Below, piece by piece: positions 10,368 through 20,581 of a stretch of DNA of 58,337 nt. Source of the stretch: Alphaproteobacteria bacterium (GTDB taxonomy: Bacteria; Pseudomonadota; Alphaproteobacteria; Thalassobaculales; Thalassobaculaceae); NCBI GenBank assembly GCA_024742605.1, contig JANSYC010000022.1, forward strand, positions 1 to 58,337, read 5' to 3'. A program made the position numbers and the translations under genes. The notes below the pieces were generated by a model. The model worked only from the letters and a program-made list of their open reading frames with translations. It was not told the origin of the DNA and did no database searches. The number at the start of each line of letters is the position of its first letter. Positions within the stretch are counted from its first letter, which is position 1.

Positions 10368-12641
10368 TCAATCCTGCGTCCCAGGTTCTTCGGGGTCGGT
10401 CGTCGAGCTCGGCGCCTCGGTCACTGTTGTCACTTCGAACCGGAGTTCGACCAGGGCGCCTCCGTCGTCGCCATCCTTCAACACGACGGAACCTCCATGA
10501 TCCTCCATTATTTTCTTCACGATGGCCAGTCCGAGCCCGGTCCCCTTCTCCCGCGTGGTGATGTAGGGCTCCGTCAGTCGGTCTCGGTCCTCGGTCGGCA
10601 GTCCCCGCCCATTGTCCGCGACCAGGATTCGGACCGCATCCGGCAAGCGTTCCAGCGAAACCGCAACCCGGCCGGGCTCGGGGTCGCCGGATCCGGGGGA
10701 CTCCTCCAACCGGGCCTGAATGGACTCGGCCGCGTTCTGCAGCAGATTGGTCAGGGCCTGACGGATCTGACGCGAATCGCAGGTCAGCTCGATCTCGTCT
10801 CCCGTGACGTCGAAGGTAATGTTCGGGTGCGCCGTACGCTGCAGATCGACCTGCTGATCGACCAGCTTCGCCAAGTGGTCGGGCTTCATGACCGGCGCCG
10901 GCATCCGCGCGAAGGCCGAGAATTCGTCGACCATGCGTCCGATGTCACCGACCTGCCGGATGATCGTCTCGATCAGCCGGGAGAACGTCTCCGGGTCGCT
11001 CGAAATCTCCGCGAGATACTTCCGCTTGAGACGCTCGGCGGAAAGCTGGATCGGCGTCAGCGGGTTCTTGATCTCGTGCGCGATCCGCCGCGCCACATCG
11101 GCCCAGGCGGCCTTCCGCTGGGCCTGAAGCAGTTCGGTGATGTCGTCAAAGGTCAGCACGTAGCCCGTGGTCTCTCCGTCGACCCGTTCCGCCACGATCC
11201 GAGCGAGAAAGGTCCGACGCCAGGCCTCGGATCGATGAACGACGATCTGACCCTGCGCCTCTCGCCCCGGCCGTCTGAGCGCGGTCTCCAGAAGATCCGC
11301 CATTTCAGGGACGGCGTCGGCAAGCGGGAGTCCGATGAACTCATCGAGATCCATATCCAACAGACGCCCGGCCGACCGGTTCGGCAGGTTGATGCTGCCC
11401 TCGTCGTCGAGCCCGATCACGCCGGCAGTGACCCCCCCCAGCACCGCCTCGGTGAAGCGGCGACGCTCGTCCAGCTGACTGTTGGCGTCGACCAGTTCGC
11501 CGCGCTGTGACTGCAGTTGCGCGGTCATGCGATTGAAGGCCCGGCTCAGATTGACCAGCTCGTCGACCGCATTGCCGGGCGCGACCCGCGCCGTCAGGTC
11601 TCCGGCCCGCACCCGCTCCGCAACTCCGATCAGCGAACTGACCGGGCGTGCGATCCGGTCCGCCAGCATCAATCCGATCCAGATCGAGGCCATCACCAGC
11701 AGAAGGGCGACCAGACCGAAGACGATGGCGAAGGAGAGCTGGAAGTCGAAACGCTTGCCCTCCAGTTCCTGGTATTCCGTCACCGCTTTCTGCGTCAGGT
11801 CCAGATGCGCCAGCAGGGCCGGGTCCACGAACCGTCCGACGAACAGAAACGCGTCGACGAACTGGTTGAGGTAGACCAGCGCCCGGATGCGGTCCTCGTT
11901 CGGCGTGGTCAGGACCTCGACGCCTTTCTGACGGGCGGCCTGCATCGCCGCCTCCGGCAAGGGTTCGAAATCAAAGGAGAAGGACAGGGCCGAGCGGGCC
12001 AGGACCCGGCCGGTCCCGTCGAACACCACCGCCTCGGTCAGATTTCGGACCGCGGCCTGTGCGCTGACGATCTGATCGAACCGACGCTTGTCGGACATCA
12101 GGAACGGCGCGTCCCGGTTCAGATCGTTCGCCATGGCAAGCGCGTCGCCGCGGATGGTCTGGCGGTGCTCGTCAAGATAGGCGCGGGCGACGGTGGCCGA
12201 GCTGTTGACCGCCGTGGCCACCCGGTCGGAGAACCAGCCGCGCAGCGCCACGTCGAAGAATACCGCCGAGAAGATCGTCACGATCAGGGTCGGGGTGACC
12301 GCCACCGCCCCGAACATGAAGGCGAGGCGCAGATGCAGCCGGGACCCCGCCTGCCCGTCCCGTCGGTCGAGCCAGATCCGAACCAGCTGGCGCGCCACCA
12401 GCACGCCCAGCCCGAGCAGCAGGACGATGTTCACGTAGACGCTGGCGAGAATCAGCTCCGGATCGGCCCCGGGCGCGGGCCCGCTGCCGGTCAGCAGGGC
12501 GGCGGTCGTGCCACCGGATGCGATGGCGAGCACGGCCAGCACGATCGCCGACCGGCGCTCCAACTGAACCCGCTGGGCCCAGCGCAGAAATTCCGTCAGT
12601 CGCGACCGCGGATAGGAGGTGGGTGCGAGACCTTCGGTCAT
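10368..12641 (-). CDS. ntrY: Sensor histidine kinase NtrY
   Basis: 757 residues. Two N-terminal hydrophobic segments (about 29-50 and 67-85), a third near 97-118, a large periplasmic sensor region and a fourth segment near 300-325 precede a HAMP domain, a PAS domain (VIGLDDEGSINLPNRSA), the HisKA motif AHEIKNPLTPIQLSAERLKR and HATPase boxes DNGRGLP and GTGLGLAIVKKI. It autophosphorylates and passes phosphate to NtrX. The C-terminal tail is acidic and Thr/Ser-rich. It lies between ntrC and ntrX as in other alphaproteobacteria. Confidence 0.97.
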   Translation of the reverse strand: MTEGLAPTSYPRSRLTEFLRWAQRVQLERRSAIVLAVLAIASGGTTAALLTGSGPAPGADPELILASVYVNIVLLLGLGVLVARQLVRIWLDRRDGQAGSRLHLRLAFMFGAVAVTPTLIVTIFSAVFFDVALRGWFSDRVATAVNSSATVARAYLDEHRQTIRGDALAMANDLNRDAPFLMSDKRRFDQIVSAQAAVRNLTEAVVFDGTGRVLARSALSFSFDFEPLPEAAMQAARQKGVEVLTTPNEDRIRALVYLNQFVDAFLFVGRFVDPALLAHLDLTQKAVTEYQELEGKRFDFQLSFAIVFGLVALLLVMASIWIGLMLADRIARPVSSLIGVAERVRAGDLTARVAPGNAVDELVNLSRAFNRMTAQLQSQRGELVDANSQLDERRRFTEAVLGGVTAGVIGLDDEGSINLPNRSAGRLLDMDLDEFIGLPLADAVPEMADLLETALRRPGREAQGQIVVHRSEAWRRTFLARIVAERVDGETTGYVLTFDDITELLQAQRKAAWADVARRIAHEIKNPLTPIQLSAERLKRKYLAEISSDPETFSRLIETIIRQVGDIGRMVDEFSAFARMPAPVMKPDHLAKLVDQQVDLQRTAHPNITFDVTGDEIELTCDSRQIRQALTNLLQNAAESIQARLEESPGSGDPEPGRVAVSLERLPDAVRILVADNGRGLPTEDRDRLTEPYITTREKGTGLGLAIVKKIMEDHGGSVVLKDGDDGGALVELRFEVTTVTEAPSSTTDPEEPGTQD

Positions 12642-12701
12642 GACGTTCGCGGGTCTTTTCGTCTGGTCATCCGCAGAGACCCTGTGGGGGTCGGTCCGGC
12701 T

Positions 12702-14171
12702 CTAGGACCTTACGCCACGCACCACCGGAATGTCCAACTCACGAATCTTCTTGCGCAAGGTGTTCCGGTTCAACCCCAGAACCTCGGCCGCCTTGATCTG
12801 ATTGCCACGGGTCGCGCCCAGGCAAAGCAGGATCAGCGGCCGCTCGATCTCCCGCAGGACCCGGTCATAGAGTCCGCTGGCCGGCAGATCCTTGTCATGG
12901 GCCGCGAAATACGCCGACAGATGCCGTTCGACCGCTTCGGACAGGCTCTCGTCGTCGCGGCCCTCCGCACCGTCCGGGCCGGGGCTGCCCTCGGAAGCCT
13001 CGCTCAGTTCCTGCTGGATCGCCTCGGCGCCGATCGTGTCCTCGGTATAGAGCGCGGCCAGCCTGCGGCACAGATTCTCCAGTTCCCGCACGTTTCCCGG
13101 CCAGGAATAGGTCTGCAGAACGTCGAGGGCCGATTTATCAAGATGTTTGACCGGCAGTCCTTCCGCCGGCATCAGCGAGAAGAAATGCCGCGCCAGGTCG
13201 GGCACGTCTTCCGCCCGCTCCCGGAGCGCCGGCAGTCGGATCGGCACCACATTCAGCCGGTAAAACAGATCCTCCCGGAACAGTCCCTGGCGGATCAGAT
13301 GCCGCAGATCCCGGTGGGTGGCGGCCACGATCCGAACGTCCGCCCGGATCGCCGCCCGTCCTCCAACCGTGGTGTATTCGCCCTCCTGAAGCACCCGCAG
13401 CAAGCGGGTCTGCGCCTCCAGGGGCATGTCGCCGATTTCGTCCAGGAACAGCGTTCCGCCCTGGGCCTGCTCGAACCGCCCGGTGGTCCGCATGGTGGCG
13501 CCGGTGAAGGCACCCTTCTCATGCCCGAACAACTCGGACTCGATCAGTTCGCGCGGGATGGCGGCCATGTTGATTGCGACGAACGGCCCTTCGGTCCGCT
13601 TTCCGTAGTCGTGCAGCGCCCGGGCCACCAGCTCCTTGCCGGTGCCCGAGGCACCGTTGATCATCACCGTCAGGTCGGTGCCCATGAGACGGGCCAGAAC
13701 CCGATAGATCTCCTGCATCGCCGGAGAACGGCCGATCAGCGGCAGCCCGCCTTCGTGCGACGGGGCCACCGCCTCCTCGACGCGGGGCTGCTGCTTGTTC
13801 GGGGTGACGAGGGCTTTCCGCACCGTCGCCATCAGTTCGTTGAGATCGAACGGCTTCGGCAGATACTCGAAGGCGCCGCGCTCACTCGCCTTCACCGCCG
13901 TGAGCAGGGTGTTCTGCGCACTCATCACGATCACCCGCAGATCAGGCCGAGCCTTGCGGATGCGGGGCAGCAGATCGAGCCCGTTCTCATCGGGCATCAC
14001 CACATCGGTGATCACCAGATCGCCCTCGCCCTGCTCCACCCAGTTCCACAGCCCTGCCGCGGTGCCGGTGGTCTTCACCTCATGCCCCAGACGGGCCAAC
14101 GCCTGACTCAGAACCGTGCGGATCGCCCGGTCATCATCCGCGACAAGGATCGAGGCGCGTACTTCACTCAT
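12702..14171 (-). CDS. ntrC: Nitrogen regulation response regulator NtrC
   Basis: About 489 residues. It activates sigma-54 promoters under nitrogen limitation after phosphorylation by NtrB. Seen are the receiver domain (ADDDRAIR, acceptor Asp near 56 in VITDVVMP), an AAA+ domain with [15 protein letters not shown], the intact sigma-54 contact loop [21 protein letters not shown], and a Fis-type DNA-binding end ([17 protein letters not shown]). I prefer the ATG at 14171 over a GTG at 14174 because GGAG then sits seven rather than four bases upstream. The start overlaps the ntrB stop by eight bases. Confidence 0.97.
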   Translation of the reverse strand: MSEVRASILVADDDRAIRTVLSQALARLGHEVKTTGTAAGLWNWVEQGEGDLVITDVVMPDENGLDLLPRIRKARPDLRVIVMSAQNTLLTAVKASERGAFEYLPKPFDLNELMATVRKALVTPNKQQPRVEEAVAPSHEGGLPLIGRSPAMQEIYRVLARLMGTDLTVMINGASGTGKELVARALHDYGKRTEGPFVAINMAAIPRELIESELFGHEKGAFTGATMRTTGRFEQAQGGTLFLDEIGDMPLEAQTRLLRVLQEGEYTTVGGRAAIRADVRIVAATHRDLRHLIRQGLFREDLFYRLNVVPIRLPALRERAEDVPDLARHFFSLMPAEGLPVKHLDKSALDVLQTYSWPGNVRELENLCRRLAALYTEDTIGAEAIQQELSEASEGSPGPDGAEGRDDESLSEAVERHLSAYFAAHDKDLPASGLYDRVLREIERPLILLCLGATRGNQIKAAEVLGLNRNTLRKKIRELDIPVVRGVRS

Positions 14172-15354
14172 CACCGCTCTCCTTTGGGGCCGCGTCCGGC
14201 GCCGGAACCGAGACGCCGCTGCGGCGACGCACCCGTCTCGGGGTCGGCTGATCTACGATCGGAAGTGTGAGCCGAAAGATCGATTTGCGCGGCACGCTGT
14301 CGACCTCGATCACCCCGCCGTGATCCGCCACCGTCTTGGCCACGAATGCGAGGCCGAGACCGGACCCGTTGGTCTTGGTGGTCACGAACGGCTCGAACAG
14401 GTTGGCCCGCAACTCCTCGGGCACACCGGGTCCATTGTCCTGGACCGTGACCTGGAGCGGCAGATGCAACCGCTCCTGGGAGCCTGCCACCGCGACCCGC
14501 ATGCCGTGCCGGTAGCTGGTCGTCAGAACGACCTCTCCGCCCTCTTCCGGCGCCGCCTCGCAGGCATTCTTGATCAGATTGAGGAACACCTGGACCAGCA
14601 GGTCCCGGTTCCCCAGAACCGGCGGCAGTGACGGGTCGTAGCGCTCCACGAAGGAGATGCGGCGGCCGAAACCGGTCTGCGCCACCTTGCGGGTGTGCTC
14701 GAGGACCTCATGGATGTTCACCGGGCTCCGCTGGATCGGGCGCTCATCGGAGAACACCTCCATGCGGTCGACCAGGGCGACGATCCGATCGGTCTCGTCG
14801 CAGATCAGCCGGGTCAGGGACTGGTCGTCCGCGCTGACGGACTGCTCGAGCAGTTGTGCGGCCCCGCGGATTCCGGACAGGGGATTCTTCACCTCATGGG
14901 CCAGCATCGCGGCCATCGCCGTCACCGAGCGGGCGGCGCCGCGATAACTGAGTTGGCGGTGCATGGTGGAGGCGATCGAGCGCTCCTGCATGCTGAGCAC
15001 CACATGCCCGTGCAGTTCCGGCACCGGTGCCACCTGAAGATTGATCGTGCGCTGCTGGAGCCTCTGACTTTCCAGCACCATGTCGTAATCCGAGAGGCTG
15101 ACCTGCTGGTCCCGGGACTGCTCGATCATCCGGGCAATCGGGCTGTCCTCCGGGATCCATTCATAGAGTGACCGGCCGGTGGCATAGGCCCGACTGGCGC
15201 TGATGAGATCTTCACCTGCCATATTAATGTCGGCGATTACTCCATTGTAATCCAGAACCAAAACGGCTGTAGGCAAAGCGTTTAGAATCGCCGTTGCGTC
15301 GACCAGAGTCTGTGTGCGGGCCCGCGTGCTGACCTTCGGAGCGGATCGGCTCAT
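14164..15354 (-). CDS. ntrB: Nitrogen regulation sensor kinase NtrB
   Basis: 396 residues, soluble. An N-terminal PAS domain (about 20-130) is followed by the HisKA motif [16 protein letters not shown] (phospho-acceptor His 153) and the ATP-binding N, G1 and G2 boxes ([25 protein letters not shown]). NtrB phosphorylates or dephosphorylates NtrC according to PII signalling. The start overlaps the dusB stop by four bases (ATGA) and the stop overlaps ntrC, so the genes are tightly coupled. No PII gene is in the window. Confidence 0.97.
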   Translation of the reverse strand: MSRSAPKVSTRARTQTLVDATAILNALPTAVLVLDYNGVIADINMAGEDLISASRAYATGRSLYEWIPEDSPIARMIEQSRDQQVSLSDYDMVLESQRLQQRTINLQVAPVPELHGHVVLSMQERSIASTMHRQLSYRGAARSVTAMAAMLAHEVKNPLSGIRGAAQLLEQSVSADDQSLTRLICDETDRIVALVDRMEVFSDERPIQRSPVNIHEVLEHTRKVAQTGFGRRISFVERYDPSLPPVLGNRDLLVQVFLNLIKNACEAAPEEGGEVVLTTSYRHGMRVAVAGSQERLHLPLQVTVQDNGPGVPEELRANLFEPFVTTKTNGSGLGLAFVAKTVADHGGVIEVDSVPRKSIFRLTLPIVDQPTPRRVRRRSGVSVPAPDAAPKESGDE

Positions 15355-16376
15355 GCGGCCTCCGACAGGGCCAGGGGGGCGACGTCCCGGAAATAGCGGT
15401 CGATCTCACCGAACACGACGGCCGGGTCCATGCTGTTGTTGACCGCCTGCCGAAACGCCGCGGAGTTCGGCAGGCCCTGGCTGTACCAGCCGACATGCTT
15501 GCGCGCGATCCGCAGACCGGTCTCGGCCCCGTAGTGACGCAGCATATGATCGAGATGGTCGACCAGGATTGCGTAAAGCTCCGACAGCGAGGGCTCGCCG
15601 GAGATCACGTCGCCCCTGAGATGCTCCGCGACCTGCCGCAGGAACCAGGGTCGGCCCTGCGCACCGCGTCCGACCATCACGCCGTCGGCGCGGGACTGGG
15701 CCAGACAGGTGTCCACATCGTCCAGGGTGGTGATGTCGCCGTTCGCGATCACGGGCACGCAGACGGAGTCCTTGACCGCGCGGATGGCGGCCCAATCGGC
15801 CGCCCCCGTATACATCTGGCATCGGGTGCGCCCGTGCACGGTGATCATCCGCACGCCGAGATCCTCCGCGGCGCGGGCGATCACAGCCGCATTGTGGCTG
15901 GTGTCGTCCCAGCCCAGGCGCATTTTCAGGGTCACCGGAACCCCGACCGCCTTCACAACTGCCCCGATGATTTCGGCGGCCAAGGCCTCATCGCGCATCA
16001 GCGCCGAGCCGGCCAGCTTGTTCACCACCTTCTTGGCGGGACAGCCCATGTTGATGTCGACAATCGCGGCCCCTCTGTCGACACAGATCCGTGCCGCCTC
16101 CGCCATCACCGAGGGCTCCCACCCGGCGATCTGGACCGCCATCGGGTGCTCTTCCGCGCGGTCGCCGGTCAGCTTATGCATCTCCTCGCGGACCTCGCGC
16201 AGAACCGCGTTGCTCGCGACCATTTCAGACACCACCAGCCCGGCTCCCAAACGCCGGACCAACCGACGGAAGGGCAGATCCGTGACCCCAGACATCGGAG
16301 CCAGAACGACCGGGTCGGCAACCGTGACCGGTCCGATTTCAAGAGGTTGGCGCTTGCCCGACATCTGATTGCCCAT
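15351..16376 (-). CDS. dusB: tRNA-dihydrouridine synthase DusB (NifR3)
   Basis: 341 residues, an FMN-dependent enzyme reducing specific uridines in the tRNA D-loop. The TIM-barrel FMN-binding start VLAPMSGVTDLPFRRL, the NMGCPAKKV active-site motif, HGRTRCQMYTG and IANGDITTLDD are clear. This is the gene once called nifR3, the usual first gene of the alphaproteobacterial ntrBC operon. A start at 16376 is used; an internal ATG at 16364 is possible. The 122-base upstream gap has a weak promoter-like pair and no sigma-54 site I could support. Confidence 0.97.
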   Translation of the reverse strand: MGNQMSGKRQPLEIGPVTVADPVVLAPMSGVTDLPFRRLVRRLGAGLVVSEMVASNAVLREVREEMHKLTGDRAEEHPMAVQIAGWEPSVMAEAARICVDRGAAIVDINMGCPAKKVVNKLAGSALMRDEALAAEIIGAVVKAVGVPVTLKMRLGWDDTSHNAAVIARAAEDLGVRMITVHGRTRCQMYTGAADWAAIRAVKDSVCVPVIANGDITTLDDVDTCLAQSRADGVMVGRGAQGRPWFLRQVAEHLRGDVISGEPSLSELYAILVDHLDHMLRHYGAETGLRIARKHVGWYSQGLPNSAAFRQAVNNSMDPAVVFGEIDRYFRDVAPLALSEAA

Positions 16377-16498
16377 TTAATAAGCATCCCATTTTCGTGC
16401 CGAAAACTTGTGCATGATTACCGTCTACCCGGAGGAACGCAAGGGATAACCCGTCCGAATGGAGGGAATTTCACGGCAGATCTCTGGTGAGGCTGCGC

Positions 16499-17323
16499 CT
16501 ATCCGGCGATCAGGATTTGGTGAACCGCTTTCACGCCGGGATAGGCCAGTGTGATCAGGAGATACGCCGCAAGCGTGAAACGAGACGCCCGCCGCCCCCG
16601 CAGCCCGGCCTTGGCGTGCGAGACCAACAGAATACCGAGAACCACGAAGGCGATGAAGGACAGCACCGTCTTGTGATCGAAATCGATCGCCGATCCGACC
16701 GCCGCCACTTCCAGCACCATGCCGCTGACAATTCCAAGACCGAGCACGATTTCGGCGACGACCAAGGCCCGGAACTGCAGGCTTTCAGCCTCCCGCATCG
16801 GCGGCAGGATCGCCACGAAACCCGGCTCGCGCTTCGCTTTCAGGGAGCGTTCCCGCAGGATCACCGCCAAGCCCGCGAGGGCCGCAAGGGTCACAAGCGC
16901 ATAGGTCGACAGCGAAACCAAGATATGCAGCGCCACCCAGAGGTCCGGCAAGGTCGCCCCATAGGCGGGCCCGCCGGGAGGCTGATCAATGTCCAGGATC
17001 GTCGCCAGGATCGCGACCACCAGCAGATAGGGCGCGAGCAGAGGCAGAAGCCCGGCGACCGGGCGTCTGCGCACGGCAAAGCAGGCATAGGCGATCAGCG
17101 TGGCTCCGATCGACAGCCAGAGTGCGGTCGCCAAACCGCCGTCCCAGGAGACCGAGACCCGCCACCCGACCAGCACCAGGGCACCGGCGAGTGTCATGCC
17201 CTGAACCGCCCAAAACCCGCCACGCGAGGCGGCGCGATCCCGGAACGGAAGGACCGAGGCAGGAATCAGCGCGAACAGCGCTGCGAAATCGACGATGAGT
17301 GGAAACGGCGGCAAAGCGGTCAT
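16499..17323 (-). CDS. CcsA/YpjD-type cytochrome c assembly family membrane protein
   Basis: 274 residues with about eight hydrophobic segments, consistent with an integral inner-membrane protein of the cytochrome c assembly (CcmC/CcsA/YpjD) superfamily. A segment LWVALHILVSLSTYALVTLA and a later DHKTVLSFIAFVVLG carry histidines in places where family members bind or contact haem. The exact role is not settled; YpjD-like proteins are often annotated only by family. The ATG at 17323 (MTALPPFPLIVDF) begins with the first hydrophobic helix; a longer frame adds 34 polar residues. The gene lies between dusB and the divergent ispDF. Confidence 0.82.
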   Translation of the reverse strand: MTALPPFPLIVDFAALFALIPASVLPFRDRAASRGGFWAVQGMTLAGALVLVGWRVSVSWDGGLATALWLSIGATLIAYACFAVRRRPVAGLLPLLAPYLLVVAILATILDIDQPPGGPAYGATLPDLWVALHILVSLSTYALVTLAALAGLAVILRERSLKAKREPGFVAILPPMREAESLQFRALVVAEIVLGLGIVSGMVLEVAAVGSAIDFDHKTVLSFIAFVVLGILLVSHAKAGLRGRRASRFTLAAYLLITLAYPGVKAVHQILIAG

Positions 17324-17530
17324 CGGTTCGATTGGCTCGTATGGGCTGTGGCTGCTGGGCACCGGATAGGCCGGAGCACCAGAGTGCGATGAGTACATCA
17401 AGATGGTGTGCCATGCGACCCACATGCGGCTCGAACGGCAGAGTCGCCTGATCTTGGGCTTTGATGATACCGCTTTTGCCGATATTCAGGTATCGCAATC
17501 ACCTGCCCGCATCACAAAGAGGTCGACGAC

Positions 17531-18754
17531 GTGCCGGACCCCCTCAACGCCGAAACCCGCCCGAAGCTTGTCGCGTTGATCGTCGCGGCTGGCAAGGGTG
17601 CACGGGCCGGCGGAGGCCTGGCGAAGCAGTATCGGTCGGTGGCGGGCCTGCCGGTCCTGCGACACAGCGTGGCGCTGTTCCTGGAGCATGCCCAGGTGGA
17701 TCAGGTTCGCGTGGTGATCGCGGAGGATCATCGCGCCCCGTATGAGGCGGCGCTGTCGGAGCTGATGTCCGACCGGCTTGGGGCCCCGATCATCGGCGGG
17801 TTGGAACGGCAGGAGTCGGTGCGCCTAGGGCTGGAGGCGCTGGACCTCGAGGCCGTGGCCGCCGGGACCGCCCCCCCGGACCTGGTCCTGATCCATGATG
17901 CCGCCCGACCCTTCGTGCCGCAGCACATGCTCGGCCGGGTGATCGCCGCGCTGACGATCGGTCCCGCCGCGCTTCCGGTTCTTCCGGTGATCGATACCCT
18001 GAAACGGGATGCCGGAGGACTCAGTTCCGAGACGGTGCCGCGCGCGGGTCTGATGCGCGCGCAGACCCCGCAAGGCTTCCGGTTCGCAGAGATTCTGGCG
18101 GCTCACCGACATGCCGCCGAACAGGCGTTCACCGTCACGGACGATGCCGAACTCGCCGAGCGGGCGGGGCTGCCGGTCACCCTGGTCGCCGGATCGGAGG
18201 ATGCGATGAAGATCACTACCGAGGATGATTTCGACCGGGCCGAGCGGCTGTTCGCCCGACCGTTGGAAACCCGGGTCGGTACCGGCTTCGACGTGCATCG
18301 GCTGGGTCCCGGGACCGGCGTGATACTCGGCGGCATAACGATACCCCACGATCAGGCGCTTCAAGGCCACTCGGATGCGGACGTGGCGTTGCACGCCATC
18401 ACGGACGCGATCCTCGGGGCCATCGGCGACGGCGATATCGGCGCCCATTTCCTGCCGACCGACCCGAAATGGAAAGGCGCGTCGTCGGACCGTTTTCTCG
18501 CCGATGCCGTCCGGCGGGTCGGCGAGCGCAGCGGGGTGATCCGGCATCTGGACCTGACGATCCTCTGCGAAAGGCCGAAGATCGGCCCGCACCGGGATGC
18601 CCTGCGGGCGTCGATTGCGGCGATCTGCGACATCGCCATGGACCGGGTCTCGGTCAAGGCCACGACCACGGAACGCCTTGGCTTCACCGGACGGGGCGAA
18701 GGCATCGCCGCACAAGCCGCCGCCACGGTGGCGCTGCCGGCGGACCGCCCATGA
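17531..18754 (+). CDS. ispDF: Bifunctional IspD/IspF of the MEP isoprenoid pathway
   Basis: 407 residues. IspD (about 1-235) makes CDP-methylerythritol from MEP and CTP; IspF (about 247-407) cyclises the phosphorylated product to MEcPP. The IspD part shows VALIVAAGKGARAGG, LIHDAARPFV and AMKITTEDDF; the IspF part shows TGFDVHRL, GHSDADVALHAITDA and VSVKATTTERLGFTGRGEG. The fusion is common in alphaproteobacteria. Start is GTG with GAGG eight bases upstream. The stop overlaps the pgpA start by four bases. Confidence 0.97.
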   Translation: MPDPLNAETRPKLVALIVAAGKGARAGGGLAKQYRSVAGLPVLRHSVALFLEHAQVDQVRVVIAEDHRAPYEAALSELMSDRLGAPIIGGLERQESVRLGLEALDLEAVAAGTAPPDLVLIHDAARPFVPQHMLGRVIAALTIGPAALPVLPVIDTLKRDAGGLSSETVPRAGLMRAQTPQGFRFAEILAAHRHAAEQAFTVTDDAELAERAGLPVTLVAGSEDAMKITTEDDFDRAERLFARPLETRVGTGFDVHRLGPGTGVILGGITIPHDQALQGHSDADVALHAITDAILGAIGDGDIGAHFLPTDPKWKGASSDRFLADAVRRVGERSGVIRHLDLTILCERPKIGPHRDALRASIAAICDIAMDRVSVKATTTERLGFTGRGEGIAAQAAATVALPADRP

Positions 18755-19236
18755 CGTCATCGGATCGACCGTCGCTCGCCGATCCCTGGATCCTGATCGC
18801 GACCGGGCTGGGCAGCGGCTATCTGCCGAAGGCGCCCGGAACCTGGGGGTCCGCTCTGGCAGCTCTCCTGGCGTGGCCGATCATGGGCTTTGGCGGGGCC
18901 CCGGCGCTCGCCTTGGCCGCCATAATGGTCACCGGACTCGGCTTCAAGGCGACGGCGGTCTACCAGGAGCGGTCTGGCAGGAAGGACCCTGGGCCGGTCG
19001 TGGTGGACGAGGTCTCCGGGCAATGGATCGCCCTCCTCGCCTGCCCGCTCGATCCGCTCTGGTTCCTGGCGGGATTCGCGGCCTTCCGGCTGTTCGATAT
19101 TACAAAACCGCCGCCGGCGCGGCAGATCGACCGAAACATGGGCGGGGCTGCGGGCGTGATGCTCGACGACGTGGTTGCGGGTCTTTACGCTGCCGGAGCG
19201 GTTCTCGCGGCGCGCTGGGCGCTCGTGGGTCTTTAG
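18751..19236 (+). CDS. pgpA: Phosphatidylglycerophosphatase A
   Basis: 161 residues. PgpA removes the phosphate from phosphatidylglycerophosphate to give phosphatidylglycerol at the inner membrane. Visible are GLGSGYLPKAPGTWGS near the N-terminus, the acidic DPGPVVVDEVSGQWIAL segment, and FRLFDITKPPPARQIDRN, all family hallmarks, with three to four hydrophobic helices. The ATG overlaps the ispDF stop (ATGA), so it is cotranslated. A much longer upstream frame overlapping ispDF is a shadow. Confidence 0.95.
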   Translation: MTSSDRPSLADPWILIATGLGSGYLPKAPGTWGSALAALLAWPIMGFGGAPALALAAIMVTGLGFKATAVYQERSGRKDPGPVVVDEVSGQWIALLACPLDPLWFLAGFAAFRLFDITKPPPARQIDRNMGGAAGVMLDDVVAGLYAAGAVLAARWALVGL

Positions 19237-19248
19237 GAGGCTTGGGTC

Positions 19249-19746
19249 ATGCGTCTGCTACCCGATGATCTGGTTCAAGCGGCCGAAGCTCTGCTGAACG
19301 CCTGCAAGGAACGGGGGCTGATGATCGCCACGGCCGAATCCTGTACGGGCGGCCTGATCGCAGGCTGTCTGACCGAGATCGCAGGCTCGTCCGCCGTCGT
19401 GGATCGGGGCTTCGTGACCTATTCGAACGAGGCCAAAACCGACATGCTCGGCGTGCCGATGGACATGATCGACTCGCACGGAGCGGTGTCCGAGAACGTC
19501 GCCAAGGCGATGGCGGTCGGCGCCTTGGCAAGGTCCCAGGCCGCACTGACCATCTCGGTCACCGGGGTCGCCGGCCCCGGCGGCGGCTCTGCCGATAAGC
19601 CGGTGGGATTGGTGCATTTCGGCTCCGCCATGACCAAACAGCCGACACTTCATCAGCGCCATGTATTCGACGGAGACCGGTCCGACATCCGCCACGAGAC
19701 CGTCCGGACGGCCTTGCGCATGCTGGCGGATAGACTGACAAACTGA
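19249..19746 (+). CDS. pncC: Nicotinamide-nucleotide amidohydrolase PncC (CinA C-terminal domain)
   Basis: 165 residues, the stand-alone CinA C-terminal domain. PncC deamidates nicotinamide mononucleotide for NAD recycling. The hallmark block ATAESCTGGLIAGCLTEIAG includes the catalytic Ser, followed by VVDRGFVTYSNEAKTDMLGV and the SVTGVAGPGGGSADKPVGLV glycine-rich loop. It follows pgpA by 12 bases in the same operon, with GGAGG upstream of the ATG. Confidence 0.95.
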   Translation: MRLLPDDLVQAAEALLNACKERGLMIATAESCTGGLIAGCLTEIAGSSAVVDRGFVTYSNEAKTDMLGVPMDMIDSHGAVSENVAKAMAVGALARSQAALTISVTGVAGPGGGSADKPVGLVHFGSAMTKQPTLHQRHVFDGDRSDIRHETVRTALRMLADRLTN

Positions 19747-19787
19747 AAGCTCACGCAAAACGATGTTTCTTTCCATGAGGCTTATCG

Positions 19788-20564
19788 GTGTCTGATCACG
19801 GCTACGACATGCAGCAGTTGACCGTTCACACGATCTATCGGCTGGCAAACACCCCCGCGCGGCGATTCCCCTTCAAGCACTTTCTGCTGGAGGATTTTCT
19901 GGATCCGGAGCTGTTTCGGAATTTGCGCGCGCTCGATACCGAAGGTCTACTTCAGCAGCGGGTCACCGACGCCGGCGATCCGGCGGAGAACAAGCGCCAC
20001 GTGCTGCGCATGTCCGACCCGGCAACGCGTTCCGATGCCTCCATGCCCGGATGCGTTGTCGCGATGACCGACTTGGTCAATCAGAGACCTCTTGTCCATG
20101 TCATGATTCGAATGTTCGAAGAATCGGTAAAGAGACGGTTTCCGTTCACACCGCCGGTCGAATCGAATATCGATCTGATCGAAGACCATCAGGGCTACCA
20201 ATTGGCACCGCACACCGATGTGAGCCAGAAACTGGTCACGTGCCTGATCTATCTGGCGGAAGACGACGCCGATCCGATGATCGGGACCGAGCTCTATGCG
20301 CTGCGAGGCGGCGTAGAAAAGCCGGATCAGCCTCGTATGCGATGGGACAGGGCCGATTTCGTCCGTGCCACGACCGCCCCCTACCGGCCCAACACCGCCC
20401 TGATCTTCTCGCCCGGTCCCGACACGTTCCACGGCGTGAGCCCGTTCACCAAGGCGGGACAGGTTCGGAAACTGATGCAGTTCCAGATCAATATCGACAA
20501 GCCGGCCTATAACGAGAAGCTGGCGGTGTGGCAGGCGGAACAGGACCGCAAGACGGAAACCTGA
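19788..20564 (+). CDS. 2-oxoglutarate/Fe(II)-dependent oxygenase-like protein
   Basis: 258 residues. A double-stranded beta-helix oxygenase is suggested by YQLAPHTD with His 142 and Asp 144 as an HxD metal pair, DTFHGVSPF with His 215 as the distal ligand, and Arg 227 in GQVRKLMQF as the likely 2-oxoglutarate contact. Substrate is unknown; the family includes prolyl hydroxylases and sugar or lipid hydroxylases. The start is GTG at 19788 with GAGG eight bases upstream; an ATG at 19809 is an alternative. It follows pncC by 41 bases and ends 17 bases from the convergent COQ10-like gene. No terminator is seen in that gap. Confidence 0.75.
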   Translation: MSDHGYDMQQLTVHTIYRLANTPARRFPFKHFLLEDFLDPELFRNLRALDTEGLLQQRVTDAGDPAENKRHVLRMSDPATRSDASMPGCVVAMTDLVNQRPLVHVMIRMFEESVKRRFPFTPPVESNIDLIEDHQGYQLAPHTDVSQKLVTCLIYLAEDDADPMIGTELYALRGGVEKPDQPRMRWDRADFVRATTAPYRPNTALIFSPGPDTFHGVSPFTKAGQVRKLMQFQINIDKPAYNEKLAVWQAEQDRKTET

Positions 20565-20581
20565 CCCCGTGTTTGCCGACG

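Noticed and set aside
16377-16498. Possible sigma-54 promoter before dusB-ntrBC
   Set aside because: A GG appears but the GC at the required spacing is missing; only a weak sigma-70-like pair TTGCGT-17-AATCAT remains.
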